DNA of 64,000 nucleotides, taken from positions 9,522 through 73,521 of the forward strand of contig DASZLL010000004.1 in NCBI GenBank assembly GCA_035552395.1, given 5' to 3'. This DNA is from Bog-473 sp035552395. GTDB lineage: Bacteria; Actinomycetota; Acidimicrobiia; Acidimicrobiales; RAAP-2. A program made the translations under genes and the position numbers. This document shows, one piece after another, positions 16,990 through 25,468 of the stretch; position 1 is the stretch's first letter; the number at the start of each line of letters is the position of its first letter. The notes beneath the pieces were generated by a model, which saw only the letters and a program-made list of their open reading frames with translations, was not told the origin of the DNA and made no database searches.

Positions 16990-18648
16990 TCAGAACGGTC
17001 CCGAGAGGTCGCCCAGGGCTTCGGTCAGACGCAGGTTTTCCGTGTAGTCGACCGGGCAGGTGATCACCGACACCGTGTCGGCGGCCAGGGCTTCTCTGAG
17101 CATGGGAAGAAGATCACCCGCGGCAGCCACGCGATAGCCGCGTGCTCCGAAACTCTCGGCGTAGGCAACGAAGTCGGGGTTGGCGAATCCTACGTCGACG
17201 TGATGACCGAGTTCGAGGTCCATCTTCCAGCCGATCAGGCCGTAGGCGTCGTCCTCCCAAATCAAGACGACCAATGGGACGTGCTCCCGCAACGCCGTCT
17301 CCAGCTCCTGGGAGTTCATGAGAAAGGCGCCGTCGCCGACTGCGGCCAACACCTTGCAGTCGGGTGCGGCCAGCTTGGCCCCGATGGCGCCAGGGAGGGC
17401 GAAGGCCATGGTGGAGAGCCCATTGGAGATCAGGCACGTGTTCGGTTCGAAGGTGGGGTAGAGGCGGGCCATCCACATCTTCACGGCGCCGGTGTCGGCG
17501 AGGACGATGTCGGAGCGACCAAGGGCAGCTCGAGTGTCGGCAACGACGCGCTGGGGCTTGAGCGGGAAGCTGTCGTCAGCGGCCCCCTGGGCCAATTCAT
17601 CGGCCAGGAGCTTTCGGATCTTCTCCCCTTTTGTTCCCTGCGCAAAGCGGCGGCTGGTCGCCTCAGCTAGCGCGGCCAGCGTGCTCGAGATGTCGGCTTG
17701 GATCCCCACCTCGACGTCATAACGAGCGTCCACCTCCGCGGGAACACGGCTCAAGTGGATAATCTGCTTGTCCCCACGGGGATTGATCCGGACGGGGTCG
17801 AACTCTTGCAGTTCGTACCCGACGCTGACGATGACGTCGGCATCGTCAAATCCGAAGTTGACGTAGTCGTGGCTCATGAAGCCGACCGCACCGAGGGAGT
17901 GCGGGTGGTCGTCGGGGAACACGCCCTTGCCGTGAAAGGTGGTTGCCACCGGGAGGCTCAGGAGTTCGGAGAAATGCTTCAGCGCGTCGGCCGCGCCGGA
18001 ACGGGCGGCGCCGTGCCCAGCCAGGATGATGGGTCGCTGGCTCGCGTTGAGCACGGCGGCCGCCCGCGCGATCTGCGTGGGTGAGGGCTCATCGGTCCGG
18101 GGAGTGTTGACATGCAGGGGCACCAGCTCGTCTGGGACGAAGGCGGACTCAACGTTCTCGGGTACGCCGAGGTACACGGATCCGGGCCGTTCGGTCTGGG
18201 CGAGTTTGAATGCCTTGCGAATCATCTCGGGAATGGCGCCGGGGGTCAGAATCAGGTCGGACCACTTCGTCACCGGCGAGAACATGGACACCAGGTCGAC
18301 GCTCTGATGCGATTCCTTGTAGATCCGGTTTAGTCCCACCTGGGCCGAGAGGGCGAGCACAGGTGTGCTGTTGGTATAGGCGTCGGCCGTTCCTAAAAGG
18401 AGGTTGATGGCGCCGGGCCCCAGGGTGGCCGAGCAGACCCCCGCTCGGCCGGTGAGTCGACCGTGGATCTCAGCCATGAACGACGCCGCTTGTTCATGGC
18501 GCACCAAGACGTAACGAATGGAAGATAGGGACAGCGCATCCGTGAGGTAGATGTTCTCTTCCCCTGGGATGCCGAACACACAGGTGACTCCCTCGTGCTC
18601 GAGGCATTGGACGAGGAGGTCGGCCGCGCGCCGTGATCCTTCAGCCAC
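16990..18648 (-). CDS. Thiamine-diphosphate enzyme, acetolactate-synthase-like
   Basis: A protein of about 552 residues with the three-domain plan of ThDP-dependent decarboxylases. The N-terminal Pyr domain has FGIPGEENIYL and VRHEQAASFMAEIHGR, which carries the catalytic Glu; a central Rossmann-like domain holds AGHGAARSGAADAL; the C-terminal domain has GDGAFLMNSQELETA and an IWEDDAYGLIGWK metal-ThDP segment. It could form acetolactate or act on another 2-keto acid. No small regulatory subunit gene is adjacent. The start is uncertain: the GTG at 18648 gives the usual family N-terminus, the GTG at 18705 adds 19 residues; neither has a good ribosome site. It is the last gene of the operon that begins at 21260. 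Confidence 0.86.
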   Translation of the reverse strand: MAEGSRRAADLLVQCLEHEGVTCVFGIPGEENIYLTDALSLSSIRYVLVRHEQAASFMAEIHGRLTGRAGVCSATLGPGAINLLLGTADAYTNSTPVLALSAQVGLNRIYKESHQSVDLVSMFSPVTKWSDLILTPGAIPEMIRKAFKLAQTERPGSVYLGVPENVESAFVPDELVPLHVNTPRTDEPSPTQIARAAAVLNASQRPIILAGHGAARSGAADALKHFSELLSLPVATTFHGKGVFPDDHPHSLGAVGFMSHDYVNFGFDDADVIVSVGYELQEFDPVRINPRGDKQIIHLSRVPAEVDARYDVEVGIQADISSTLAALAEATSRRFAQGTKGEKIRKLLADELAQGAADDSFPLKPQRVVADTRAALGRSDIVLADTGAVKMWMARLYPTFEPNTCLISNGLSTMAFALPGAIGAKLAAPDCKVLAAVGDGAFLMNSQELETALREHVPLVVLIWEDDAYGLIGWKMDLELGHHVDVGFANPDFVAYAESFGARGYRVAAAGDLLPMLREALAADTVSVITCPVDYTENLRLTEALGDLSGPF

Positions 18649-18721
18649 AGGACGGAGCGTAGTGAGTCTTGGAACCGTCGCAAAGTGCCCAACTGGAAGC
18701 GCCACGCTTTGGAGTTGGTCA

Positions 18722-19468
18722 TCAGGTCGCGGGCTGAACCGGCGGAAGGGGTGCAGTGTGTTCCGGTCTCGTTGGTGCTGGCTCGCGTGGAGGATCCACT
18801 TCAGGCACGATGGCGAACCCGATGGCGACCAGCGCCAAAACGCCGGCGAGCACACCCAATGTCGGGGTGAACCCCACGTGCACCATCAGCGCGCCACCGA
18901 CCAGAGCACCGATGAGCATGGCGGCGATCGATTCGAGCCGACGGCTTCGGCGAGGATGATTACCCCCGCCGAGGGTGGAGTCCGCGCCGAGCCCCGTGAT
19001 CGTCATGGTCAGCACCGACGTGGTCAGGTCCGGGATGGCGAGCCGGCGGATCGTCGCGTTCTGCACGCCGGTACCCGCCCCGAGGAGTGCGATCACCCAG
19101 AGGCGTGCGGTCCCGGTGGGACCCAGAACGCCGGCGACCACGGCGAGCGCGGCGGCCGCGGCCAGTCCAGCCTGGATCACCGATGCCGTGGTGAGCCAGC
19201 GGCGCCGGTGTGCGTCCAGAACCTTGCCGAGGCGACCACCAATGGTGGCGCCGACGAGAAAGGAGCCCAGGGCGACGAGAAACGACGAGATGGTGAAGCC
19301 CTTGGCGCCCGCGAGTGCCAACCCCAGGAACACGATGTTCCCTGTCATGTTGGCCACGAGGACGTGGCCCATGCCCAGGTAGCACACTGCGTCAATGATG
19401 CCGGTCGTCGTCGTCAGGCAGAGGAGGACTGCCTGCAGAGTGATTGATACGGGATTTCGGTCTGCCAT
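18722..19468 (-). CDS. DUF1275 (YoaK-type) membrane protein
   Basis: A 248-residue integral membrane protein with about six hydrophobic segments. The N-terminal TTTTGIIDAVCYLGMG and the GHVLVANMTGNIVFLG stretch are the family hallmark. Function of DUF1275 proteins is not settled; they are likely small-molecule transporters. The ATG at 19468 shares one base with the stop of the VIT gene (TGATG), which supports this start over a frame about 30 residues longer. It sits mid-operon between a metal transporter and the ThDP enzyme. Confidence 0.85.
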   Translation of the reverse strand: MADRNPVSITLQAVLLCLTTTTGIIDAVCYLGMGHVLVANMTGNIVFLGLALAGAKGFTISSFLVALGSFLVGATIGGRLGKVLDAHRRRWLTTASVIQAGLAAAAALAVVAGVLGPTGTARLWVIALLGAGTGVQNATIRRLAIPDLTTSVLTMTITGLGADSTLGGGNHPRRSRRLESIAAMLIGALVGGALMVHVGFTPTLGVLAGVLALVAIGFAIVPEVDPPREPAPTRPEHTAPLPPVQPAT

Positions 19469-20280
19469 CACGCACCCCCTGCGCTGAGAAGGCGCCCGAT
19501 GACGAATCCGATAGCGGCCGCGCCCAAGCCGATCGCGATCATCTTCAATCCGTTTCTCCACCAGGAGCCGACTCGGGTCACTGCGGAATACACGCCCACT
19601 CCGAAGAGCACGACGGCGCTCAAGACGATGGCGAGGACCAAGGCCGGCGAGCGGTCGAGAAAGAGGAACGGGAAGAGCGGGATCAGGTGGCCGACGAGCG
19701 TGGCGAGCGTGATCACGACGGAGACGCGTGCGACCTCGCCTTTTCCAACGGGCTCCAGGTGACGTTCCTCTCCCAGGATGGTGGCGAGCCAGCGTTCTCG
19801 GTCGGCAGAGATGGTCGCAACGACATCCTCGAGCAGCGGCCCCGAGAAGCCCTTGTCCCGGTAGAGATCACGCAGTTCGCGCTCTTCCATGTCGTGCTCG
19901 TCACGGATGGCCGACGACTCGACGGCGCGTTGGGCCAAGTAGTAGTCCCGGTCAGCTACGGTCGAGGAGTAGCCCACGGCTCCCATGGAAATCGACTCGG
20001 TGAAGGCGGCGGCGAAGCCCGCGGTGACGAGCACCGTCTCGTTGCCGCCCCCCGCAATCACGCCCAGAATGATCCCCAGGATGTTGACGAGGCCATCCTG
20101 ACCACCGAGGATCACGTCGCGCAGCCAGTCCTTGCCGCCCTCGTGGCGATGGACGCGGCGTCCGGCTCGCGGCGTGGGGACCGACGGTGGCGGCATTCTC
20201 CGTCGCAAACCAATTCGGCCGAGCCGACCCCTGCGCACCGGATCAATGACGTGGTGACGGGCCAGCCCTTCGACGTTCAT
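19468..20280 (-). CDS. VIT1/CCC1-family transporter
   Basis: A 270-residue membrane protein of the vacuolar iron transporter family, which moves Fe2+ or Mn2+. Seen: GGQDGLVNILGIILGVIAGG for the first helix, ESISMGAVGYSSTVADRDYY for the second, a Glu-rich cytosolic stretch of DEHDMEERELRDL type that fits the metal-binding domain, and three C-terminal helices. The first 45 residues are basic and unusual for the family, so translation might begin later, but the ATG overlaps the stop of the upstream gene by four bases (ATGA), favouring 20280. Confidence 0.88.
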   Translation of the reverse strand: MNVEGLARHHVIDPVRRGRLGRIGLRRRMPPPSVPTPRAGRRVHRHEGGKDWLRDVILGGQDGLVNILGIILGVIAGGGNETVLVTAGFAAAFTESISMGAVGYSSTVADRDYYLAQRAVESSAIRDEHDMEERELRDLYRDKGFSGPLLEDVVATISADRERWLATILGEERHLEPVGKGEVARVSVVITLATLVGHLIPLFPFLFLDRSPALVLAIVLSAVVLFGVGVYSAVTRVGSWWRNGLKMIAIGLGAAAIGFVIGRLLSAGGA

Positions 20281-21260
20281 CGCTCGCTCCCGCCTCCATC
20301 GCGGTCGGAACCGGGACCGAGGCCGATGCGGGCGGCGCTGACGTCGAGGCCGCTCCAGCCCTCCTGCACCAACCCCCGCCAGCGCGCCGCGATGTTGCCG
20401 GCGATCGGAGCCGCTCCACTCGCCTCTGAGGTGACCAGATCGAGATCCTTGAGGGCCAAGTCCAAAGCAAAGTCGGCGTGGTAGTCGTGCTCGAGCATGC
20501 GGTCAAGCTGGGCCAGCGCATAGTCGGAGGCCAGAGGATTGCCCTTCAGCGCTCGGACCAGGTCCACTTTGCTGAGGCCGAAGGTCTCGGCCAGTGCCGC
20601 CGTCTCGGCTGCCGACTCGGTCTGAAACGCGAGCCAGGTGTTCAAGACGAGCTTCATTCGGCTCCCGGCACCGACCGGTCCGAGCCAGAGTGTCGACCTC
20701 CCCAACGCGCTGAAAACCGGTTGAAGCGTTGCTTCAGCGGTGGCCGGACCAGAAGCCAGGATCAGCAGCTTTCCGTCTTCGGCAGGGACGCGGCTGCCCG
20801 ACACCGGTGCGTCGACGAACGTGACGTCGGGACGAAGCCGGCGCACATCCACCTCGAGCTGCTCCGTCTCGGCCACTCCGATCGTCCCCATCTGGGCCCA
20901 GGTCGCGTGCGGGCGCAACCGCTCGAGTCCACCGGCGCGGAGCATGACGGCCCGCGTCGCCTCGGCGTTGGGCAGCATCGTGATGACGATGTCGGCTGTC
21001 GCGACCGCTTCGGTGACGTCGGCGAACGCGTTGGCGCCTCGCTCGACGAGGTTGCCGGTGGACTCAGGGTGCCTTGACCACACGGCGATGTGCATGCGCT
21101 GCCTGAGCAGGCGCGCGGCCATCGCGCTCCCCATGGTGCCGGCGCCCACCACGCTCACCTCGAGAGTGGATCGATGTGGTGATCGACGAGTCACCGGGAA
21201 CCCGAACCCTTCTGCCCGGATGTCACGGTGGCTCAGCTTGAGTTGAGTTTGAGCTTGCAT
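20277..21260 (-). CDS. NAD(P)-dependent beta-hydroxyacid dehydrogenase (3-hydroxyisobutyrate dehydrogenase-like)
   Basis: A 327-residue 6-phosphogluconate-dehydrogenase-superfamily enzyme. The NAD(P) motif is VVGAGTMGSAMAARLL (about residues 36-51), the substrate loop DAPVSGS is present, and the catalytic Lys sits in GAGSRMKLVLNTW. It probably oxidises a beta-hydroxyacid or reduces an aldehyde acid such as tartronate semialdehyde. The ATG at 21260 has AAAGGGAGA eight bases upstream. It leads the operon of VIT1, DUF1275 and the ThDP enzyme and is divergent from a TetR gene, with a clear operator-like repeat between them. Confidence 0.88.
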   Translation of the reverse strand: MQAQTQLKLSHRDIRAEGFGFPVTRRSPHRSTLEVSVVGAGTMGSAMAARLLRQRMHIAVWSRHPESTGNLVERGANAFADVTEAVATADIVITMLPNAEATRAVMLRAGGLERLRPHATWAQMGTIGVAETEQLEVDVRRLRPDVTFVDAPVSGSRVPAEDGKLLILASGPATAEATLQPVFSALGRSTLWLGPVGAGSRMKLVLNTWLAFQTESAAETAALAETFGLSKVDLVRALKGNPLASDYALAQLDRMLEHDYHADFALDLALKDLDLVTSEASGAAPIAGNIAARWRGLVQEGWSGLDVSAARIGLGPGSDRDGGGSER

Positions 21261-21468
21261 CAGTTCATCTCCCTTTCAATCTCCTGCAGCGAGAGACCTT
21301 CGGTCTCTGGAACCTTCCGGATGAAGCACGCGAAACTACGAGGCTCACTACCCCCATCGGGAGGAATCTGCCGACCCTGGTGGACCTCTCCAGGGCGGAG
21401 GCGACTGTGGACGGCCCCTGTCTCTCTCGTCATCAATGCCGTCACGGCCAATCCGTCTCCTCAATAAT

Positions 21469-21483
21469 GAAACGGTACGTTTC
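21469..21483. promoter_or_regulatory. TetR-type operator GAAACG-GTA-CGTTTC
   Basis: A perfect 6-bp inverted repeat with a 3-base centre lies between the divergent dehydrogenase and tetR genes, just before a TATATT -10 hexamer (21489-21494) for tetR. The size and place fit an operator bound by the adjacent TetR protein, repressing both directions. Binding is inferred. Confidence 0.65.
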
Positions 21484-21512
21484 GTTTCTATATTGTGCTA
21501 TGGTGACAACTA

Positions 21513-22151
21513 ATGCAAGAGGCCATGCCAGAAAACCCCGAGACCTCGGAAAACGCGCCCCGCGGGCCGGGCAGACCCAGGAGTGAGCGCTCGCACCAAG
21601 CGATCATCGGTGCCACCAATGAGCTCTTGGCCGAACGCGGCTTCGCCGAACTGACCATGGACGAGATCGCAGAGCGGGCCGGCGTGAGCAAGGCCACCAT
21701 CTACCGGCGTTGGCCATCGAAGGGCACGCTTGTCTTCGAGGCTTTCACTGCTGATTACGTGGCTCGTCAGCCTGCGCCTGACACTGGAAGCCTCAAGGGG
21801 GACCTCACGACAAGGCTGCGGACATGGGTGCGCATTGTCGATGGCACCGTGACGGGCCGCACGCTGAAAGCCCTCTTGACAGAGGCTCAGCGAGACGAAG
21901 ATCTCGCCATCATTTGGCGGGACCGCTTCATAAGGCCCGTGCGGGAGGAGTCGAAGGCTCTCGTGCAGCGTGCTGTGGCGCGAGGTGAGATTTCGCAGCG
22001 CACCGATCCGGACGTTCTGCTCGACCTCATCTACGGACCGATGTACCACCGGTTGCTGCAGGGGCACCTTCCCCTAAACGATCGCTTCGTCCAGGCGGTT
22101 GTGTCAACCGTGCTGTCCGGCGTCGAGCCGGGAGCAAGAAGCCTGGGATGA
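21513..22151 (+). CDS. TetR/AcrR-family transcriptional regulator
   Basis: A 212-residue repressor. The N-terminal helix-turn-helix (about residues 27-75) includes ERGFAELTMDEIAERAGVSKATIYRRWPSK written in the usual TetR pattern; the key stretch is AGVSKATIYRRW. The C-terminal ligand domain (about 90-205) is of the common AcrR-like type with the LLDLIYGPMYHRLL segment. It is divergent from the four-gene operon at 21260-16990 and probably represses it and itself through the 21469 repeat. The start may be 21513 or the ATG at 21525; the leader is very short either way. Confidence 0.9.
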   Translation: MQEAMPENPETSENAPRGPGRPRSERSHQAIIGATNELLAERGFAELTMDEIAERAGVSKATIYRRWPSKGTLVFEAFTADYVARQPAPDTGSLKGDLTTRLRTWVRIVDGTVTGRTLKALLTEAQRDEDLAIIWRDRFIRPVREESKALVQRAVARGEISQRTDPDVLLDLIYGPMYHRLLQGHLPLNDRFVQAVVSTVLSGVEPGARSLG

Positions 22152-22236
22152 GCTGAGCCGCCTCCGCAGGTGAGACGCCAGATCGGGCGTGGTCACGAAA
22201 GGGTAAGGGCATCAGCCTCGTATGCTTACTTCGTGA

Positions 22237-22407
22237 ATGGATTCGACCATGAGCAGTGATGATGTGCCCGAGGAAAACGACTCGCCGGAGGAAGGTGCAG
22301 AGGTGAACCCTCCGCACCAGGACGCAGAGGTCGACGAGGTCGACGAGGAATCCTTCCCGGCATCGGACCCGCCGTCATCTTGGGCTGGTCCGAGCTCCGA
22401 GAAGTAG
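22237..22407 (+). CDS. Small acidic protein with SFPASDPP motif
   Basis: A 56-residue open frame (52 if the second ATG at 22249 is used). The product is strongly acidic, likely unstructured, and ends in EESFPASDPPSSWAG. I recognise the SFPASDPP-W tail from many short uncharacterised bacterial proteins, which makes this a real gene despite its size; function is unknown. TATGCT at 22221-22226 could be a -10 hexamer placing the transcript start just before the ATG, so the message may be leaderless. It stands alone between the tetR gene and a convergent LLM gene. Confidence 0.65.
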   Translation: MDSTMSSDDVPEENDSPEEGAEVNPPHQDAEVDEVDEESFPASDPPSSWAGPSSEK

Positions 22408-22417
22408 GCGACTCGCC

Positions 22418-23527
22418 TTAGGTTCCAGCCACAGCTCGAGTTCCGACGGAGGCCGGTTCAAGAGGAGGTTTTGCGAGAAGCTCCCTCACTCGCGGGATGA
22501 CCTCGCGGCCATACAGGTCGATGGTCGCCATCTTCTGCTGGTGCGGCACGCGTCCGGTGGCGTAGGCCAGGTCGAACCGACTGAGCCCGAGCAAACGAAT
22601 GACCCACGCGATCTTGGTGGCAACCGTTTCGGGCGATCCGAGATACAGCGAACCTTCATCGATCTCGGCTTGGAATTGCTCCATGGTGGGAGGCGCCCAA
22701 CCCCGCTCGGCGGCGGCACCCTCGAACACATGAGCCCAATGGGGCCACTGGATTTCCGCCGCTTCCTGATCGGTCCTGGCCACGTAGCCGTGCGAATGCA
22801 TGCCGATGCGCAATTGCGGATACCCATACTGGTCGAGCGCCCGTTTGTAGAGGTCGACCAATGGTGCGAATCGGACAGGAGAGCCGCCAATGACGGCCAG
22901 CATCAGTGGTAACCCGTAACGGGCGGCCCGGATGACCGACTGCGGACTTCCTCCGACGCCCACCCATGTAGGCAGATGTCCTTCCGGAAGTGGAGGACTG
23001 AGGGACTGATCGGTAAGCGGAGACCGGAACTTGCCCGACCAAGAGACGGGCTGATCTCGCAGTAGTCGCGTGAGCAACTCGAGCTTCTCCTCGAAGATGT
23101 CCTCGTAGTCGGCGAGGTCGTAGCCGAACAACGGAAAAGACTCCGTCAGCGACCCGCGTCCGACGATCAGTTGAGCCCGGCCGTTGGACACCGCGTCAAG
23201 GGTGGAAAATTCGGTAAACACCCGTACCGGATCTTGCGTACTCAATACGGTCACGGCTGTGCCAAGCCGGATGCGCTCGGTTCGGCCGGCAATCGCAGCC
23301 AAGATCACGGCCCCGGCAGAGTCCATCATGTCAGCGCGGTAATGCTCGGCGATATTGAACGAATCGATCCCGACGGCGTCAGCCAGAACCGCTTCCTCGA
23401 CGGTGTTGCGAATCACCACGTCGCCGCTGAGTTCTTGACCCGACTCGTCCACACTGATGGGAACGAAAGAGTCCAGACCGAACTCAACGTCACTGGTGGC
23501 CATCTCTGCGTCCTTGCTTCCTGTCAT
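22418..23527 (-). CDS. LLM-class flavin-dependent oxidoreductase
   Basis: A 369-residue bacterial-luciferase-like monooxygenase. Seen: GIDSFNIAEHYRADM near the N-terminus, RIRLGTAVTVLSTQDPVRVFTEFSTLD for the barrel core, NGRAQLIVGRGSLTESF, and PTWVGVGGSPQSVIRAA. Such enzymes use FMNH2 or F420 supplied by another protein. The ATG shares one base with the stop of the flavoprotein gene upstream (TGATG), so the two are cotranscribed; the flavoprotein could supply electrons (inference). Confidence 0.88.
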   Translation of the reverse strand: MTGSKDAEMATSDVEFGLDSFVPISVDESGQELSGDVVIRNTVEEAVLADAVGIDSFNIAEHYRADMMDSAGAVILAAIAGRTERIRLGTAVTVLSTQDPVRVFTEFSTLDAVSNGRAQLIVGRGSLTESFPLFGYDLADYEDIFEEKLELLTRLLRDQPVSWSGKFRSPLTDQSLSPPLPEGHLPTWVGVGGSPQSVIRAARYGLPLMLAVIGGSPVRFAPLVDLYKRALDQYGYPQLRIGMHSHGYVARTDQEAAEIQWPHWAHVFEGAAAERGWAPPTMEQFQAEIDEGSLYLGSPETVATKIAWVIRLLGLSRFDLAYATGRVPHQQKMATIDLYGREVIPRVRELLAKPPLEPASVGTRAVAGT

Positions 23528-24645
23528 CAGGAGGCCGTCGACGTTGCGAGTCCGAAGAGCTCACCGAACTGGTCAACCATCAGGTCTCTGCCCTTCACGT
23601 CGGAGATGGTCTCGCGGCCCACGATCTCATCCTGTCCAGGGAATTGACCCGCCCCGCCGGTGGGTCCGATGGGCACTGCGATGGCGACACCCATGGACTC
23701 GTAATTCGCGAGGTCCGAACGCCCCTGGGCCAGGGCGTTGATGTTGTCCGCCACCGTCGCCGCTTGGCGCCGAGCGAAGCCGGCCATCTTGGCGTCGGCG
23801 GTGGAGATGTCCCCGATGGCGAAGACCGTTGTTTGTCCTGTGACCTGGAGAGTGGGGCTGACCTCGATGAACCCATCCGAGCGCCGTGCCGAAGCCAGCT
23901 CGTCGCCGAGATAGTCGCTGTTCGGTACGACGCCGTAGCAGCGAAACCAGATGTCAGCCGTCACGTCCGTTCCGGCTTCGGTGCTCACGGTGAAGTTGGC
24001 CAGCGTCCCGGGCTCGGTCGGCGGCGGCTGCCGCAAGGGACTCCCGAGAATCAGCTCGACCCGAGACTCGAGTAGTTGACGTCGAAGCTCGGTTTTCAGC
24101 GCGGGCAAGTACGGACCACCGAGAACCTCGCCGGCAACGTCGAGCAGGATGATCGTCTTGTCGGGCCAGGCGTGACGGATTTCTCCGGCTAACTCAATAC
24201 CAACCGGGCCCGCTCCGACCAGAAGGACCCGATCAGCCTGTGCGAGTGCTCGGTTCGTTTGGCGGACCTGCTCCTGGGCGTGATGCGTGTCGAGCAGATC
24301 GGTTTTGGCCGGGAAGGGGTACCTCGACCCGGTGGCCAGCACGACAAAGTCGGCGGCGATCTCCTCGCCTGACGCCGTCAGCACCTGGTGCGGTTCGACC
24401 ACCGCGGCTCGGTCGCGAACGACTCGGCCGTGAGTCAGGAGTCCTGCGTAGGGCAAAAAGATCCGCGGGAGCCAGGAGGGATCCACCAAGGCCCGCAGAG
24501 CGGCGATGTTGTGCATGAAAGCGTCTTTTGGCTCGACCAGCACCACGTCGCTCGTGTCATCCAACGCCTTGGCCACGGTGATGCCGCCGTAGCCGCCTCC
24601 GACCACCACCACCACCGGCTTCGCTGCCGCGTTGTTGTCGATCAT
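23527..24645 (-). CDS. FAD/NAD(P)-dependent oxidoreductase, NDH-2/FSP1-like
   Basis: A 372-residue two-dinucleotide-fold flavoprotein. FAD motif VVVVGGGYGGITVAKAL (about residues 11-27), ATG segment VVLATGSRYPF, NAD(P) motif VLLVGAGPVGIELAGEI, and the FAIGDIS segment that binds the FAD tail. No redox CxxC pair is visible, so it is closer to type II NADH dehydrogenases and FSP1/AIFM2 quinone reductases than to disulfide reductases. The ATG has AGGAGACGAC just before it. First gene of a two-gene operon with the LLM enzyme, divergent from a MarR regulator. Confidence 0.88.
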   Translation of the reverse strand: MIDNNAAAKPVVVVVGGGYGGITVAKALDDTSDVVLVEPKDAFMHNIAALRALVDPSWLPRIFLPYAGLLTHGRVVRDRAAVVEPHQVLTASGEEIAADFVVLATGSRYPFPAKTDLLDTHHAQEQVRQTNRALAQADRVLLVGAGPVGIELAGEIRHAWPDKTIILLDVAGEVLGGPYLPALKTELRRQLLESRVELILGSPLRQPPPTEPGTLANFTVSTEAGTDVTADIWFRCYGVVPNSDYLGDELASARRSDGFIEVSPTLQVTGQTTVFAIGDISTADAKMAGFARRQAATVADNINALAQGRSDLANYESMGVAIAVPIGPTGGAGQFPGQDEIVGRETISDVKGRDLMVDQFGELFGLATSTAS

Positions 24646-24697
24646 GTCGTCTCCTCTTCCCGATCACTTGGCTGATTTCGACCTACCCAATCATATT

Positions 24698-24728
24698 AGA
24701 TACAGATCATCAGGACTACAGAGTATCT
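24698..24728. promoter_or_regulatory. Inverted repeat AGATAC...GTATCT between the flavoprotein and marR genes
   Basis: The arms AGATAC (24698-24703) and GTATCT (24723-24728) are separated by 19 bases that also contain GATCA-type half sites. The region is AT-rich and lies between divergent starts, so it may be the operator of the adjacent MarR protein. The bases at 24693-24704 also resemble the AT-rich element found elsewhere (10 of 12). Confidence 0.4.
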
Positions 24729-24768
24729 GATCAACAACGTTTCTCGGTCCAGCCCGTATGATGGGTTG

Positions 24769-25338
24769 GTGGGCGAAGTCGCTGGCCAGCAAGACGAAGT
24801 TGGTGACGCCTCGGGTTGCGAGGACGCGTTGGCAGATGACCTCGGCTGGGGTCTCGGCATGATTTTTCGGGCCTACGTCAAGGCTGCGCACGCCGCGGTG
24901 GCGGATCTTCCCGGCGGTCCAAGGGGCTACCAGGTTCTCTCCGCCGCGGCTCAGGGCAACGTGGGGAGTCAACTCGCCCTCGCCCAGCACCTCGGCGTCG
25001 ACCGTACGGTCATGACCTACCTCCTCGATGACCTCGAAGCCGCCGGGCTGATCGAGCGCCGCCCTGATCCGGCCGACCGGCGCGCCCGCCGAGTCGTCGC
25101 CACCCAAAAGGGCAACAAACTCCTCGCCAGCCTCAATGACCGCCTCCGGGCAGCGGAAGCCCAGCTGCTGGCCCCGCTTGCCACCGAGACGCGCGTGACG
25201 TTCCGTGATCAGATTCAGTTGCTCGCTACCCAGCTCGATGCGCTCGACCCGCCCGACAGCCCGTGCGATCTTGCCGATGAGGCTGACGCCGAAATACCCG
25301 CTCCTCGCCGGGGCGTTCGGTCCGCTCGCTCGCACTAG
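24769..25338 (+). CDS. MarR-family transcriptional regulator
   Basis: A 189-residue winged-helix regulator. The helix-turn-helix and wing cover LALAQHLGVDRTVMTYLLDDLE through ERRPDPADRRARRVV, with the DPADRR wing typical of MarR proteins. The C-terminal helices form the dimer. The start is the GTG at 24769 or the TTG just before it; no good ribosome site is seen. It is divergent from the flavoprotein/LLM operon and probably controls it in response to a phenolic or similar ligand (inference). Confidence 0.87.
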   Translation: MGEVAGQQDEVGDASGCEDALADDLGWGLGMIFRAYVKAAHAAVADLPGGPRGYQVLSAAAQGNVGSQLALAQHLGVDRTVMTYLLDDLEAAGLIERRPDPADRRARRVVATQKGNKLLASLNDRLRAAEAQLLAPLATETRVTFRDQIQLLATQLDALDPPDSPCDLADEADAEIPAPRRGVRSARSH

Positions 25339-25468
25339 TGCCACGGGGAGAGTGGCCGCACGTCTGACCCTCCGCCGGGCGACGCTTGCCAGCGGACCCA
25401 CATCCGGAGCTGACTACGACCGGATCGTGGATCCTGACAAAGATGGTCGGCACCCAGGCTGATCTCGA

